In this document: piece after piece, positions 1 to 11,112 of the stretch
Numbering within the stretch: position 1 is the first letter of the stretch
Layout of the letters: every line of letters begins with the position of its first letter
NCBI RefSeq assembly: GCF_000150275.1
Contig: NW_002060949.1
Coordinates: 3,664,449-3,728,448 of the forward strand
DNA: 64,000 nucleotides
Direction: 5' to 3'
Source: Trichoplax adhaerens
Taxonomy: Eukaryota; Placozoa; Uniplacotomia; Trichoplacea; Trichoplacidae
The notes under the pieces: generated by a model
Told to the model about the DNA's origin: nothing
The model's input: only the letters and a program-made list of their open reading frames with translations
Database searches by the model: none
Translations under genes and position numbers: made by a program

Positions 1-296
1 AATTGCGTGTACTTCTTACTTTAGCATTACCGTACTATAGCAGAATTACTTTAGTATACTCTACAGCTATGCAAAATCTTTTAAAAGCATCTTTATTTGC
101 TGACTATATACAAGTACGGTTAGTTTGCTTTGCAACACGATAGTAATAGTGCTAAAGAATAATCCAAAGAATTTTTAAATTTATCAATTATAGATCTTTA
201 TTAATTCGTTAATATAACTGGAATAACTATTAATTTTGAATAAAGCAACATAAACTTGTATGCTGAGATAGATATCGTATACATGACTAGTAGATT

Positions 297-345
297 ATCG
301 GTTATTGCAATCCAATCCAAGTCGGTTTTAAGCAAATAACTTCAT
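297..345 (-). promoter_or_regulatory. Candidate SECIS element of the first deiodinase gene
   Basis: On the minus strand, about 420 nt past the deiodinase stop, ATGA (345-342) is followed by a stem whose arms are GTTATTTGC and GCAATAAC (one bulged T). An apical segment contains AAAA 12 nt after ATGA, and CGAT (300-297) follows the second arm. This is the SECIS core layout: the ATGA/GA non-canonical quartet flanking helix II, with unpaired adenines at the tip. A related sequence lies downstream of the plus-strand deiodinase (7674-7720), which supports function. Helix I below the quartet is weak by eye. Folding software was not run. Confidence 0.68.
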
Positions 346-767
346 TATATCATATTAACGTAATCTATCTATTTCATTAACACGTTTACGAGTGTATCTC
401 GGTTTCAAAGCTAACCCTAAATTAAAAACTATTACTGTATCAGGGGGCTAAGAGGATAACAATTTAATCTTTACTTTAGTTGTACAATCGTGTCAAGCAA
501 TTATATCCGTTGTAAGATAGAAAGTGGGTCAAGGTCTCTTCAACCTGCTATAAACCGTAATTAGGGTTATTCTCAGTCAGTTAACGAGCTGATCTATATT
601 CATTTCTTCTAATAATATTAAAGACTGGAAGCTGAAAAAGATTAATACTGAGCTACACGTTTAAGTTTCTATGTAATTCTATTTTACAGTATCTAGTTAT
701 TTCTTATAAATGACTTTCATAAACATTTGAATTATCTGTATAGTTTATCCGAATCTTATAATAATTT

Positions 768-1583
768 CTATTTTTCTACAACGTATTTCTCTAAAAATTG
801 TTCCATGTCATCTACACTATAAGCAAACGGACCTGGACCGCCTGAATAAACGATTTTTCCGTCATCGACTACATATAATCTTTCTGGTACAGCGTCGTAT
901 GCTTTCATCGTTTCATTTTCAATACAATCGATAAAAAACGGTAATTGAAATTGGAAACGATTAATAAATTCTTTAGCTATGTTTATTCTAGCTTCTAATT
1001 TCTTAGGCTGAAGAAAGCATACGCCAAGATTTTCATTCATTAATGGCATTGCCCATTCGTCGGCGGCATGAGCTTCCATAATATAGATAGTGTTAAATTG
1101 AACACGATTACTAAATCGACCAGCCAGATCGATAAAGCGATCGACTCCGTATCGAAATGGAGGTCAAGAATAGGATCCAAAGTTTAAGACATGAATTTTT
1201 TTGGCGCTTTGATTAAAAATGTTTTGTAAATCAGTTTGTTGCTGATCAAGTGTAAATAATCGTCCTTTAGGAGCTTGTTGTCCAACTTTAAGAAAGTTTA
1301 CAGTAGCGAAAGGGAACTTTTCACCAAGATGAACAAGAGATTGCTTATTAAAAAGATTGGATCTTAGAAAATGCCAAGTAGATATTTTTTGACCTTGCAG
1401 ATTTTTCTCACATTCAGATTTCATCATTTTCGGATTATGATAGGGATTATCGATAGTAGGGTAGTGGTACTTTATTGTTAAAATACATTTGAGTAATCTG
1501 AAAAATCCAATGATCATGAGATAGGTAGACTTGAACCAGCCATAAGAGGTTTCCTTTTTCTGTCCAGTCGCCATTGGCTCCAA
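768..1583 (-). CDS. Iodothyronine deiodinase-like selenoprotein (copy 1)
   Basis: Deiodinases are membrane-anchored, thioredoxin-fold selenoenzymes that remove iodine from thyroid hormones or related iodinated compounds. This single-exon reading frame is 271 codons if the TGA at 1166-1164 is read as selenocysteine (residue 140). The TGA sits in FGSYS-U-PPF, the family active site (vertebrate GSxTUPPF). The frame continues without a break through EAHAADEW, the conserved Glu-His after the active site, and PERLYVV...GGPGPF near the C-terminus. An N-terminal hydrophobic stretch (about residues 18-33) fits the signal anchor. Length matches the family (250-280 aa). The start at 1583 precedes the anchor directly. 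If TGA were a stop, the catalytic half would be lost, so a standard gene finder would split the gene in two. A SECIS-like element lies downstream at 345-297. Substrate is unknown; thyroid-hormone specificity is not implied. Confidence 0.93.
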
Positions 1584-1836
1584 TTATTAAATGATACCGT
1601 TATTGATTCACTGAATGAATATTAATAGTGCAGTATACTGTGTGTAAGCGTATACTGAAAGTAACAGCTTTGATCAGTTCTATTAGTTTTGGATATTACT
1701 CTGACTTTACCTGCTAAACTAGTGCTTAGCCATTATAGTGTCGATTAGACGATTAGACGATGACGAAATTTCTAGTCTATCATTATTACTGCTGTATTCG
1801 TAATTGCGTATCTATCTATCTATCTACTCATTCTAC

Positions 1837-1867
1837 TGTACAGTACAGTACAGTACAGTACAGTACA
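1837..1867. repeat. CAGTA pentanucleotide microsatellite
   Basis: About six uninterrupted CAGTA units, next to a TATC tetranucleotide run at 1809-1826. Confidence 0.95.
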
Positions 1868-2254
1868 CCAGCGATTCGTAGAATGGAGGGGTTTACCTAG
1901 TGTTAGTACTGTAATGACACGACACACGAATGTAGCTTATAATATTAGACTAGTTTATTAAGAGAGAAGAACAGTCAAGAGTGACTTCTAGATGAAGACT
2001 TGTTAAGAGTACTCCAATATACCATAGAGATATTTACTTATCCTATTCCTAGGATACAGAAAACTAACTTTAACTTATCTAGCTGTATAGGAATGCTATT
2101 GACTCAGCTGCTGCATGCTGTGCATGATAGCTGGTGGACGATAAACTATGTTCTACCACGACTAGAATACAGCACATGAACACTAGTAGAACCCGCTGAC
2201 GATATACTTCGCTTATTGTATACAGTCGGTGTGAGGGTACGTATACTTGAACTT

Positions 2255-2391
2255 GTTTACTTTACCTCATACAATCGCTATAAAATAGCTGTAAAGTAAA
2301 CTAATTGTTTAACAATTTATCTGTAAACTAGCTCTATTAACAGATAATTTACAGCTATTATATGATTGTTCACGAAGTAAAACTACAATGT
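2255..2391. repeat. Imperfect inverted repeat (large hairpin)
   Basis: The left arm (2255-2295) and right arm (2350-2391) share AATAGCTGTAAA, ACAATC and TTTACTT in inverted orientation. A second pair of inverted ATCTGT/ACAGAT motifs lies in the spacer. It could be a decayed foldback element; no transposase is present. Confidence 0.5.
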
Positions 2392-3769
2392 CTTTTTCTA
2401 CTGTACGTAGATGTTACGATACGTAAGCTTGTTCTAATGAGGACCAGTTTTTAGTTAGTTGTTAGTTAGTCAATTAGTTTGTCAATTGCTATTAAATTGT
2501 CAAGACTATAATCTTGATTGTCAAGATTTCTTCAGCAATAAATAGTAGTCAATCCCTGACTACCACGTCTACACTATCAGTGAAGCTATAATTATACTAT
2601 AGTATTCAGTCGTTGGAACTAAATTATTTGGTGATACAGCTAATCTCGCCTCTTAAAGTCAGTAAGAGGCGTTCTTCATAAGCATTGGCGTGTGTAGACT
2701 ACTTTGTCTCTAGTGGTGTGTGACAGTAGAATATAGAATAAATAAATTTTATTTTATACGGTACTGTACCAAAGCTGAATCTAATGGTGTGGATTAGTGT
2801 CGATGGCATAAGCAATAGGAGTAGTAAAGTGCAAAATAAGAATAGTAAAGTAAATGAAAATAAGATAAATGAAAGCATGTATGGAATACAGTCGAAAGTA
2901 TATCCGATAATTTTACAGCTACTAAAATATGATAATTTATCTGAATATTACATATATTTCATGAATAACAGCTGAAATTTATATAGTGATGTCATAATTT
3001 GTCGTAAACTAATTTTGAAATTATCTGATGTTGTGTTTGGATAAATTATCATTTAGCGTAGTAGCTGTAGATAAATTGTCATAAAGGTGACAATTAATGA
3101 TAATTTATTTCAACATTACATGTACAGTACTGTATTTAATGAGCAGTCGCTGAATATATATGGTGTTTGTCACAATTGTCATATCCTAGCCATAAAATTA
3201 TCTTATTATTTATGCCAAGAATATCATATATCGTACTACTGTAGTATTGTAAGACATGAGCTGTGGTATTAAACGGAAAAAGTTCCTAGACATATCATCT
3301 CTAATTCAGTAATATACTTGTTCAGTATTCGTAGATTACATCACATCCCGATGGTTAAGATAGGATATTACCGCACTTTCTTATTTATACGAAGTGCTAC
3401 ACTTTTTAATTCTATTCTGTTTGTTTATAGTTACAATCTATGAACGACTAATGTTATGGGTTAGATATTTCTCTGTGAGTCGTTGAGGCTTTCGCTTTAG
3501 TCGATTAGATCTTTGTATAGAAATAGCAGTTTCAATAGCTGGTGCCTGAGATAACTCGGTGCCTTAGTAGTCTCTTGATTCTGTACAGTCGTGGGATGTA
3601 CTCGTGTTTCGCGTTCATTATTTTCTGCCACAGGCATCTTACATATTCATTCGGAATTTGTTTTTGTTCGAAAAGTCTGCTCTCATGGCTTCAGATGGGT
3701 GAAGGAATCGACAGTTCTGTGAACGTACCTTACCACGATATATCTCACCAATAGGAGTTTGCATCACGT

Positions 3770-3819
3770 NNNNNNNNNNNNNNNNNNNNNNNNNNNNNNN
3801 NNNNNNNNNNNNNNNNNNN
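3770..3819. other. Assembly gap (50 N)
   Basis: Fifty undetermined bases, probably an arbitrary placeholder size. The gap falls inside the coding sequence of deiodinase copy 2, exactly where near-identity to copy 1 starts. Confidence 1.
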
Positions 3820-4076
3820 TCGGCGGCATGAGCTTCCATAATATAAATAGTGTTAAATTGAACACGATTACTAAATCGACCAGCCAGATCGATAAAGCGA
3901 TCAATTTCATATCGAAATGGAGGTCAAGAATAGGATCCGAAGTTTAAGACATGAATTTTTTTGGCGCTTTGATTAAAAATGTTTTGTAAATCAGTTTGTT
4001 GCTGATCAAGTGTAAATAATCGTCCTTTAGGAGCTTGTTGTCCAACTTTAAGAAAGTTTACAGTAGCGAAAGGGAA
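3820..4076 (-). repeat. Near-identical block shared with deiodinase copy 1 (1060-1316)
   Basis: 257 bp at a constant offset of 2760 bp with six substitutions. The block covers the active-site region and ends abruptly at 4077/1317, beyond which the paralogues diverge. Confidence 0.9.
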
Positions 4077-4337
4077 GTTCTCGGCAAGATGAAGAAGATT
4101 TTTTTTATTAAATATACTCAATCTTAGAAAATGCCAAGTAGATATTTTTCGACCTTGCAGATTTTTCTCTCCTTCAGATCTCATCATTTCCGTGTAATAA
4201 TGAGCGTTATAAGTGTCTGTAGGATAGTAGTACCCTAAAGTCAAAACATATTTGAGAAATCTAAGAAATCCATACATCATAAGATATATAGACCTAAGCC
4301 ATCCATAGGTGGTTTCCTTTTTCTGGCAAGTTGTCAT
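3820..4337 (-). CDS. Iodothyronine deiodinase-like selenoprotein (copy 2), 3' end lost in gap
   Basis: N-terminal two-thirds of a second deiodinase. It has a start at 4337, a hydrophobic anchor in the first 40 residues, and the active site FGSYS followed by TGA (3926-3924, selenocysteine 138) and PPF. The frame then continues to EAHAA at the gap edge. The C-terminal part (about 95 residues, with PERLYVV in copy 1) is not found left of the gap, so it is either in the gap or absent. From 3820 to 4076 the DNA differs from copy 1 (1060-1316) at only 6 of 257 positions. Further upstream, identity drops to roughly 80-85% and then shows indels. This points to gene conversion, a very recent partial duplication, or a misassembly at the gap. 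No SECIS candidate was found for this copy. Confidence 0.82.
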
Positions 4338-6211
4338 TGACTCAAAAACTTTAAGTAATGACGTAATTTATTTAGATATTGTAATAAGTTCTCGAAAAAA
4401 TTTAGAGATAGCGTATTAGCAAAGCAGAGAACTTTATTAAGACTTATAAGTGCGAACTAATAAAATATGACAGCAACGCTCATATATATACAATCTATCA
4501 TGGAATATTCTAGAACTTATTAGTAGTTGTTATACTATACATAGAATAAGTATTCTAGGTTCTACATGCATACGAGGTTTGAATACGTGCACATCTAAGA
4601 CTGACCCTTACGAAGTCCTTCTACTAATACTATGACAGATATTATCAAAAGAAAATGGACGAACTTGAATAATGTTAGTCGTACTTATCATCAACACTCT
4701 ACTAAAAGTATATTTGCATTGAATCTAACAGCCTTGGTCAACAGTATTTATCTTCGCTATAACGCTGGATCTACCTCCAGGCTACAGGAGTACCTTAGTT
4801 TATCATAATATAGGCGTATAGAATCAGATTTACCGTTGACGAAGATTTTTATAGCGTTATGTACGTATTTCGAGAAAATTATTATGAGCTAGCTAAAGTT
4901 TTTAAATATCACTAAATTACTTAAGGAGATTAATGGAGCTTTGGTTACATTATAATTATTTTCTCATTTATTATTTACTTCACTGCCGAACGGTGTACGA
5001 CCTTCGGTTATACTCGTATAATTAATTAGCGGAGAAAAAATCTCCGTAGTTGTGCCATATAGAGATGTAAGATCAAAAATCTTTATCTCGTTGTCATTGT
5101 ATAGCGCCGCAGGAAATAAATAACAAATGCGAGCTGTAGTAAATAATCAATTACTTTATGGATAATAATCGCCATTGGCATCATTCATGATCATGACAAG
5201 GTGCACAATAAGATAGCATCATAATTATATTAATTAGCCGGTGGTACTCCGCCATTGTAAGCTAGCATGATTGGACGTTATTGAAAAGCAAGAAAGTAAG
5301 TCTATACAAAATTGAATTGATTCTATGAAATAACATCAGCGATTTTGATAATAGTAGTAATATAATCGTATTTCCTTCTTTCTATAAAAGTCTATGAACA
5401 TTGTACAATGGTCGATTAAGTAAAAAGAGATTTTAAATCTTTTGTTTTAGTTTGTTTACGACGTGATTTACAACTACTGTACATAGAAAAAACATAACGG
5501 TGCATGTCGCCATCCCTGATTTCATAAAAACATTCTCTTGTATATCGCATACTCGGGATTCTACCGGGTAACTGTCTATTGCATAAGATCGGGCATGTAA
5601 TTGGAGGATTTAGTCTATCGACATTATTAACGGTATTTCATTCACACTCCAGACATTTTTGTGCTGCTACCACATACTGCTGCAGTAATTCAATAATCTT
5701 GTGGCAGTATTGTACACTTCTATTCTAGACAGATTAGATTAAAATAATATTAATTTGAACAAATAAATAATGTAGAGTAGATAGTCTACTGGTCGAGTTG
5801 GAGTATACCGTTCCATCCATCGAAACAGCTACAGTAGAATCCAACAGAGTGATCGATTGAAATAAGTTGGACTGGGCCCTGAAATTTTTATAAAAACGCT
5901 ATGAGGATTTCATTACTTTTGGTTCTGCAGTTCCTGGTAAGCCGCGCATATCCTATCTAAGTTGAAATTGAATTGGGTTGAATTTTATTTGTTTATTTAA
6001 TATCAAGCGTCGAAACATAGATCAGTATCGTCTAGTTTAAAGCTGCCAGTTTTAAATAATAATTCAATCTCTAGCAAACCATACAAGCGATTGATAACAG
6101 AAATAAAAATACTAGAGAAAGAATCTATAGTTAACACAGGATTCAGTTGGATAAGCATTTTATTTTGGTTGACTGCACACGATCACGGATACTTTTCAAA
6201 TTCCTGTAGTA
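4338..6211. other. Intergenic region between divergent deiodinase copies 2 and 3
   Basis: Copies 2 and 3 are transcribed away from each other, so promoters should lie here. No gene is supported. Two unexplained items are noted: a 19-codon signal-peptide-like mini-ORF at 5900-5959, and an open frame from about 6012 that runs over the start of copy 3 in another frame to 6339. Neither resembles a family I know. Confidence 0.55.
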
Positions 6212-7030
6212 ATGGCAGTCCAACACGGAAATCAAATAAACCATGGTTGGTTTTGGTCGACTTACCTTACAGTATACGGGCTAGTAAGGTTGATACTGTA
6301 CTTTGGCAGAGGATTATATCATTATCCAGCTATTACTAAAAAAGCCCTTATAAAATTAATGGATGAAATGTTATCTGAGGCAAGCAGCAATACTGAGCAA
6401 GGTAAGCTGAGTATGTGGCAATTTTTGAGACAAAATTTCTTAAACCAACAAGCACTTATTCATATCGCTGAGAAAGAAGAAACAACTTTTGGTAAAATTA
6501 ACTTTTTAAAAGTAGGCCAACAGGCGCCCATCGGACGGCTATATGCTCTCAATGGTGAGGAAACAAACTTACAAAAAATTTTTACGCAGAGTACCAAGAA
6601 TATTCATGTACTCAATTTTGGCTCCTACACCTGACCCCCGTTTCGATACGCAATTGATCGCTATGTTAATCTTGCCAATCGACTAGGTGATCGAGTGCAA
6701 TTTATTACAGTCTATATTCTAGAGGCGCATGCATCTGATGGTTGGGCAATGCCGTCAGTCAATTCAGGTCTCGATACTTGCTTATTACAACCGAAAAAAA
6801 CGGGAGCAAGGATACAAATTGCTAAAGAATTCGTTGATCGTTTCGATTACAAATTGCCATTTTTTGTCGATACTATGGAAGGTGATACCATGAAGGCCTA
6901 TGGCGCTCAACCTGAAAGATTGTATGTGGTTAAAGATGGGAAAATTGCTTATGAAGGTGGACCAGGTCCATTCTGCTATAGTATAGACGATTTAGAACAA
7001 TTTTTAGAGAAGTTGATCGCCAACAAGTAA
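6212..7030 (+). CDS. Iodothyronine deiodinase-like selenoprotein (copy 3)
   Basis: Complete single-exon frame of 272 codons when the TGA at 6632-6634 is read as selenocysteine (residue 141). Its active site is FGSYT-U-PPF, followed by the family signature EAHASDGW and, near the end, PERLYVV and GGPGPFCYS. An N-terminal hydrophobic segment (about residues 17-32) would anchor it in a membrane, with the thioredoxin-fold domain behind it. Start at 6212 (ATGG context) aligns with the starts of the two minus-strand copies. The protein is clearly divergent from copies 1 and 2 along its whole length, so it is the older split in the cluster. A SECIS-like element lies at 7674-7720. Known family role: reductive deiodination of iodothyronines; the physiological substrate here is unknown. 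Confidence 0.94.
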
Positions 7031-8652
7031 TTGCTATCTCGACCGTTACATTTAACTTGGATCATATCATTTCTTCTCATTAGCTAGTCTGGAATTGAAT
7101 CCACAGAAAATATGGCACAAAGTATAAGCCTTCGTCTTAGTACACTTTGTAATGGTTATCTTGATTAAATTCCCTGTTTCAAACACACTCTGCATTGAAT
7201 ACCTGTTCTAACTACTTCTAATAAATTAATATTCATCGTGACTGAAATTTAGACGGTTGCTATAATGTGTATCTGTTATAAAGGCCGTGAAATTTTTTAT
7301 CGCAACACTTCGATACGATGCCCCTTTTTTGCCGACCTTAAGTTATCCCCCATTTCGATAAAGTCTAAATTCGTACGTTATAAATTTAAGAATGCGCTAG
7401 CTAATCTACTTTACTGTTTATCAGCTAGATATTGATAGCAATAATAATATTTAAACTATTCTAGGCGGTTTACTTAACCATTGATGGTGCATTAACAGTT
7501 GCAATCGCGCAACAACGTTGTATTGCACTCTGTTTTTCTACTATGAAAATTACTATTAGACGTATTTGTATTTATCTCTTATGATAAGTAATATATTAGT
7601 AGTAATGGAAATATGATCGATTGCTACAATAATAGTTAAGGCTTATTGTTGCTGTTTATATAAGTAGAATTGCATGAAGTTATAGCTTGAGACCAATCTA
7701 TTTGGATAGTAATAACTGAGGAAAAATTCTATTTGCTTATAAATTATGCAATGTAAGTGCTTTTCTGTGATGTATCAGGATAAAAGATATTAAAATAATA
7801 AAAGGCAAGAAACTAAATTTTTAATCCCTTAATCTTAAAACTTATGGCTGGATAACCTAATAATCATTGTAGGTGCTGTTTAGAGATTAGCTGCGTCGTT
7901 CTACGTATTTTGCTATGGAATGGAAATCTTTCCTATTAGATCGGAGTAACAAATTGACATTTGATGGGACACTGGTATGAATGTAGGCAATTTTTCAACA
8001 TAACCCCTTATGTGTAAATTTTATACAGTGCAAAATAAATCCAAGAATCAAAATTTTGAACTTTATGCACATATACGAACATCTTTACGACCTAGATTAC
8101 TAGATTCTACAAGATTATAACGTTCGTTCTGCAACGATGTAGTTAGAATTGCTCAGTTAAATTCTTTAGCAATTCGATTTTAACTCAAGGTTAACCAATT
8201 CAAGATTTTTGCAAATTTAATCATAGATACGTATGAAGAACGATAGAACTACATATTTGTTTAATACAGAGGAAAAGCTCGCGTAGCATGTTGAAGTATC
8301 GTATGATAACATTAGAGAATAAATAATAGCCTTGGAAAGCCAGAGATACAGGTGAGATTAAGCTGACTTCATAAATTATCTGAAAGGCTATTAGCTTAAA
8401 TAACTTATACAACGAAGCTGATGTTAATGCGATAGCTGTACTATTTTAGTTGTGTTGTTAAATATTTACCTTATCAAAGAATTACTGTTTATTTAACAAA
8501 ATTTTAAATTAAATTTGATTACCAGTAGAAAAAAGCTGTGCAAAGTCGTGTTCTCGTTAATAATTATACCCTGTTTATTATATAATTTTCAATGACATCC
8601 TAATATCAATAAACATCGCCTGTAATTATGAAAATATAGCTAATCCGCGTTA
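7031..8652. other. 3' region shared by convergent deiodinase copy 3 and HACD genes
   Basis: Apart from the candidate SECIS, no coding sequence is supported. The two genes converge, so this should hold both 3' UTRs. Several short hairpins occur (for example 7253-7288 and 7623-7652), without a clear role. Confidence 0.55.
7674..7720 (+). promoter_or_regulatory. Candidate SECIS element of the third deiodinase gene
   Basis: ATGA (7674-7677) is followed by AGTTAT, which pairs with ATAACT (7712-7717), and then GAG. It shares with the copy-1 element the blocks ATGAAGTTAT, GCTT..ACC, TTGGAT and AATAAC before the 3' GA, in the same order, although the two genes are diverged and on opposite strands. 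The apical adenines are less canonical here (GAGACC in place of AAAACC). It lies about 640 nt after the stop codon. Confidence 0.58.
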
Positions 8653-10691
8653 TTAGTCAGTTTTTTCTGCCTTCGAACTAGGGCTGAGACATTTTCGGCG
8701 TTGACGAAACATGTGACCGTATAATTGAGGAAAGACTAAAGGTACGTTTAAAGAGTATAAGCATTAGTATATTAAGCAATATACATGCGTATTGAAAAAG
8801 CACAACTATTAGAAACTGAAAACCATACTCACTTGGAATATATAAAAGGGAAATGAAAATTAAAGCTGAGTAATAATCAAACGACATATTTAAGTCGTTA
8901 GGCATTTCGTAGGAATACAACTTTCGCTTTGCAACATATGGTAGTGAGTAAATTATACAAAGTAGCTCGCCCTAAGAACCCAAAGAAATCAATTACGGTA
9001 GTTAAAAACTACAAGCATTTAATTAGACGTTGGTTGCTGTAAAGTACTTTAATCGAAACTCATTTTAGCATTGCTTGTATAGTGTATTTCGGAGCAGGTA
9101 TGATATGTCCAACTTCACTTACCGAAACACCGCAAGGGTATAAAACGATAAAGAGTGTATACCTGTAAAAACATGCAAGCATTATTATTGGATATCGTAC
9201 TTGAAGGTAAACTTAATAGTTATAAATATGTGAATAATAGCAATCTTTCTAATACAGTAGCTGAGAATTGTAAGTAAAATACGAGCAATAAAAGCAAATT
9301 TGGAAAGTATCTTTACCTCAGCCATGATAGTATATATGGTGCGAAACCAATTATATTGGTAGTATAATACGAATAACGGATGATTTCAGTTATAGTCCAT
9401 GCCATCACCGCTAACTCGACTGCTATGGTATCTTGAATCTATAGTCATAAACAAGTATTCATAATTGTGAATTATCTTTGCAACCATGAACTCCTCCAAA
9501 TATTTATTTTACAATTTCCATCAGATAGAGGTTAAGTCCGTTTCAATGTACTATAGTATATGTCATTACCACTTTAATACAATTTAAAGAATTGTTTCAA
9601 TATTAAGATAACACGCATCGATAGGTTAACAACGTCTAAATGATAGCCAATGACAGCGAATGTTATTGTCAGTATGCAAGTATCCATATAATACAGCATA
9701 GCACTTACTTCTTTGACGCTTAGAATAACTCCCCAGTATATGATTAGGCGAGAAGCAACTTGGAAAGCTGTCAAAACAACATTTGCCCGAACCAATCCTA
9801 AACAGTGATGAAATTAAAAATCACCGTATGGCTTTGGTGCCAAGTAATTGAAGAGGTGCTAGATATAATGCAGACTTTCTCGAGCTTAACAACATCAAGA
9901 TTGCGAATTTGGTTTCTCTTTCTCTATGGTCAATCCTACTTACCGATTGCACAATGGAATACCTAATTATGGAAAAGATAGAACTCGTTAGCATATTACC
10001 ATGACGAAGAAAGCGTTGCTTGATTTGGGTCATGTGGACCTTTGCACTGCCTTGTAAAGACTGCAAACAGCAGATGTTTGAAACTAAGTTTAATTAATTC
10101 TAATTATTATTCCCTCACAGACAGTACTGTTGTCTCTTTTCATGCAGTCGATCGCTAATAAATCATCGATGCAAGAGGTACAGACAGTAATACTTTCAAA
10201 TTAGCTAACTTTACTGCCATTAACAACTAGGAAGTAGGAATGAGAACTGAATTACGTCAATAAGAAATTCGTGTAGGCTATCCTAATCATGCTGCGACCA
10301 GCCTATGCAGCAGCGACTTGCAGGTCAATGGACCATGTCAACACTTTGCAAACTGACCTCTAAAATAGCAGCGCTTTGAAAGATCTTTAATATCTGATGA
10401 ATTTCCTTATAAAAGCCATCCAAGCTACGATTTTGATGATAATGCTGACAAGTTTTGACTAAAATTGCCGACCATCTACATAATGCATAGGAAACAATAT
10501 TCAATGGTAAGAAAGGATCAATGTATCCAATCAACCTCTTTCTACTCGTGCTATGATTGACTTGGCAAGTAGAAATCCTGTTCATTTAAGCCTCAAATCG
10601 TTTACCCGATTGTCTGCAGGACATTGTAAAGCAATAAATAAAAATTTCCAAGCATGCCTGGCCCTTTTCTTTTCGAAGCTTCTTCCGCCAT
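8653..10691 (-). CDS. Very-long-chain (3R)-3-hydroxyacyl-CoA dehydratase (HACD/PTPLA/Phs1 family)
   Basis: Catalyses the third step of very-long-chain fatty acid elongation in the ER membrane. The eight-exon model is 10691-10606, 10475-10358, 9962-9944, 9797-9709, 9438-9317, 9162-9123, 8971-8833 and 8735-8653. The sum is 696 nt, or 231 aa, which suits the family. Diagnostic sequence in order: YLLLYNV near residue 18, FQSAAILE then VFHCAIG (62-75), VVLTAFQVASR and SVKE (80-104), AWTITEIIRYSYYT (117-130), LYPCGVSGE (152-160), FDYY and YIPIFPQLYGHMFRQRRK (to residue 219). The catalytic Tyr and Glu known from yeast Phs1 correspond to Y153 and E160, seven apart as expected, and are encoded by adjacent exons. 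Exon 3 is only 19 nt. All junctions are GT-AG and in phase. It belongs to the HACD1/2 group rather than HACD3, since no CS domain precedes it. Confidence 0.95.
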
Positions 10692-11112
10692 CTTTGGTTA
10701 GTAATATCTGCAAGATTTATTTCAAATATTTCAGTTAAAATAGGGCGAAATGCTCAATTAGAGCTAGCATTCAACATTTTCTCCATCACAACTGTTGCCT
10801 CTTACCGTTTCATAAATTCGTCGTATACGAGCGTCGATGACACACGATCGCTTGGTGCTTTTAAATTCTAGCTCGAACATTGCTACCGGTACTATAGTAC
10901 AGTATCCAACCGTGGAGCTAGACAGCGTGTACTGCTCCATACGTCAGGCAAGTGTCATACTGTAGATCACCTGATGCAAGCATACGATCCAGTCTGGTCT
11001 CGATTGTCTACAGTGTACAGTACGGTACAAGCCGATCTCTTGTACTGTGCACTCTAGTTACGGCCAGACGGACATTATGCCGTCGTGTTAAGAGAAAGAG
11101 ACTACAGTTTCA
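10692..11112. other. Intergenic, upstream of HACD
   Basis: No gene seen. Presumed promoter side of the minus-strand HACD gene. GTAC-rich simple sequence appears from about 10890. Confidence 0.5.

Larger units (their letters stand above)
1584..3769. other. Intergenic region between deiodinase copies 1 and 2
   Basis: No convincing gene seen. It contains a short TATC microsatellite (1809-1826), a CAGTA microsatellite, an imperfect long inverted repeat (2255-2391) and a perfect 9-bp hairpin (2647-2671). The sequence just left of the assembly gap (3639-3769) does not encode the missing C-terminus of deiodinase copy 2. It holds only a 40-codon open stretch on the minus strand that I cannot assign. 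Confidence 0.6.

Noticed and set aside
1164-1166. TGA in deiodinase copy 1 as a pseudogene stop
   Set aside because: The frame continues with conserved deiodinase sequence, the TGA is at the Sec position in all three copies, and a SECIS-like element follows.
2647-2671. Perfect 9-bp hairpin preceded on the minus strand by ATGA, as a SECIS for copy 2
   Set aside because: ATGA is separated from the stem by four bases, the 7-nt loop lacks the adenines at the required distance, and it does not resemble the other two candidates.
7253-7288. Hairpin ACGG/CCGT with TATAA/TTATA stem as the copy-3 SECIS
   Set aside because: The quartet register is poor and there is no apical AA; 7674-7720 fits better and is shared with copy 1.
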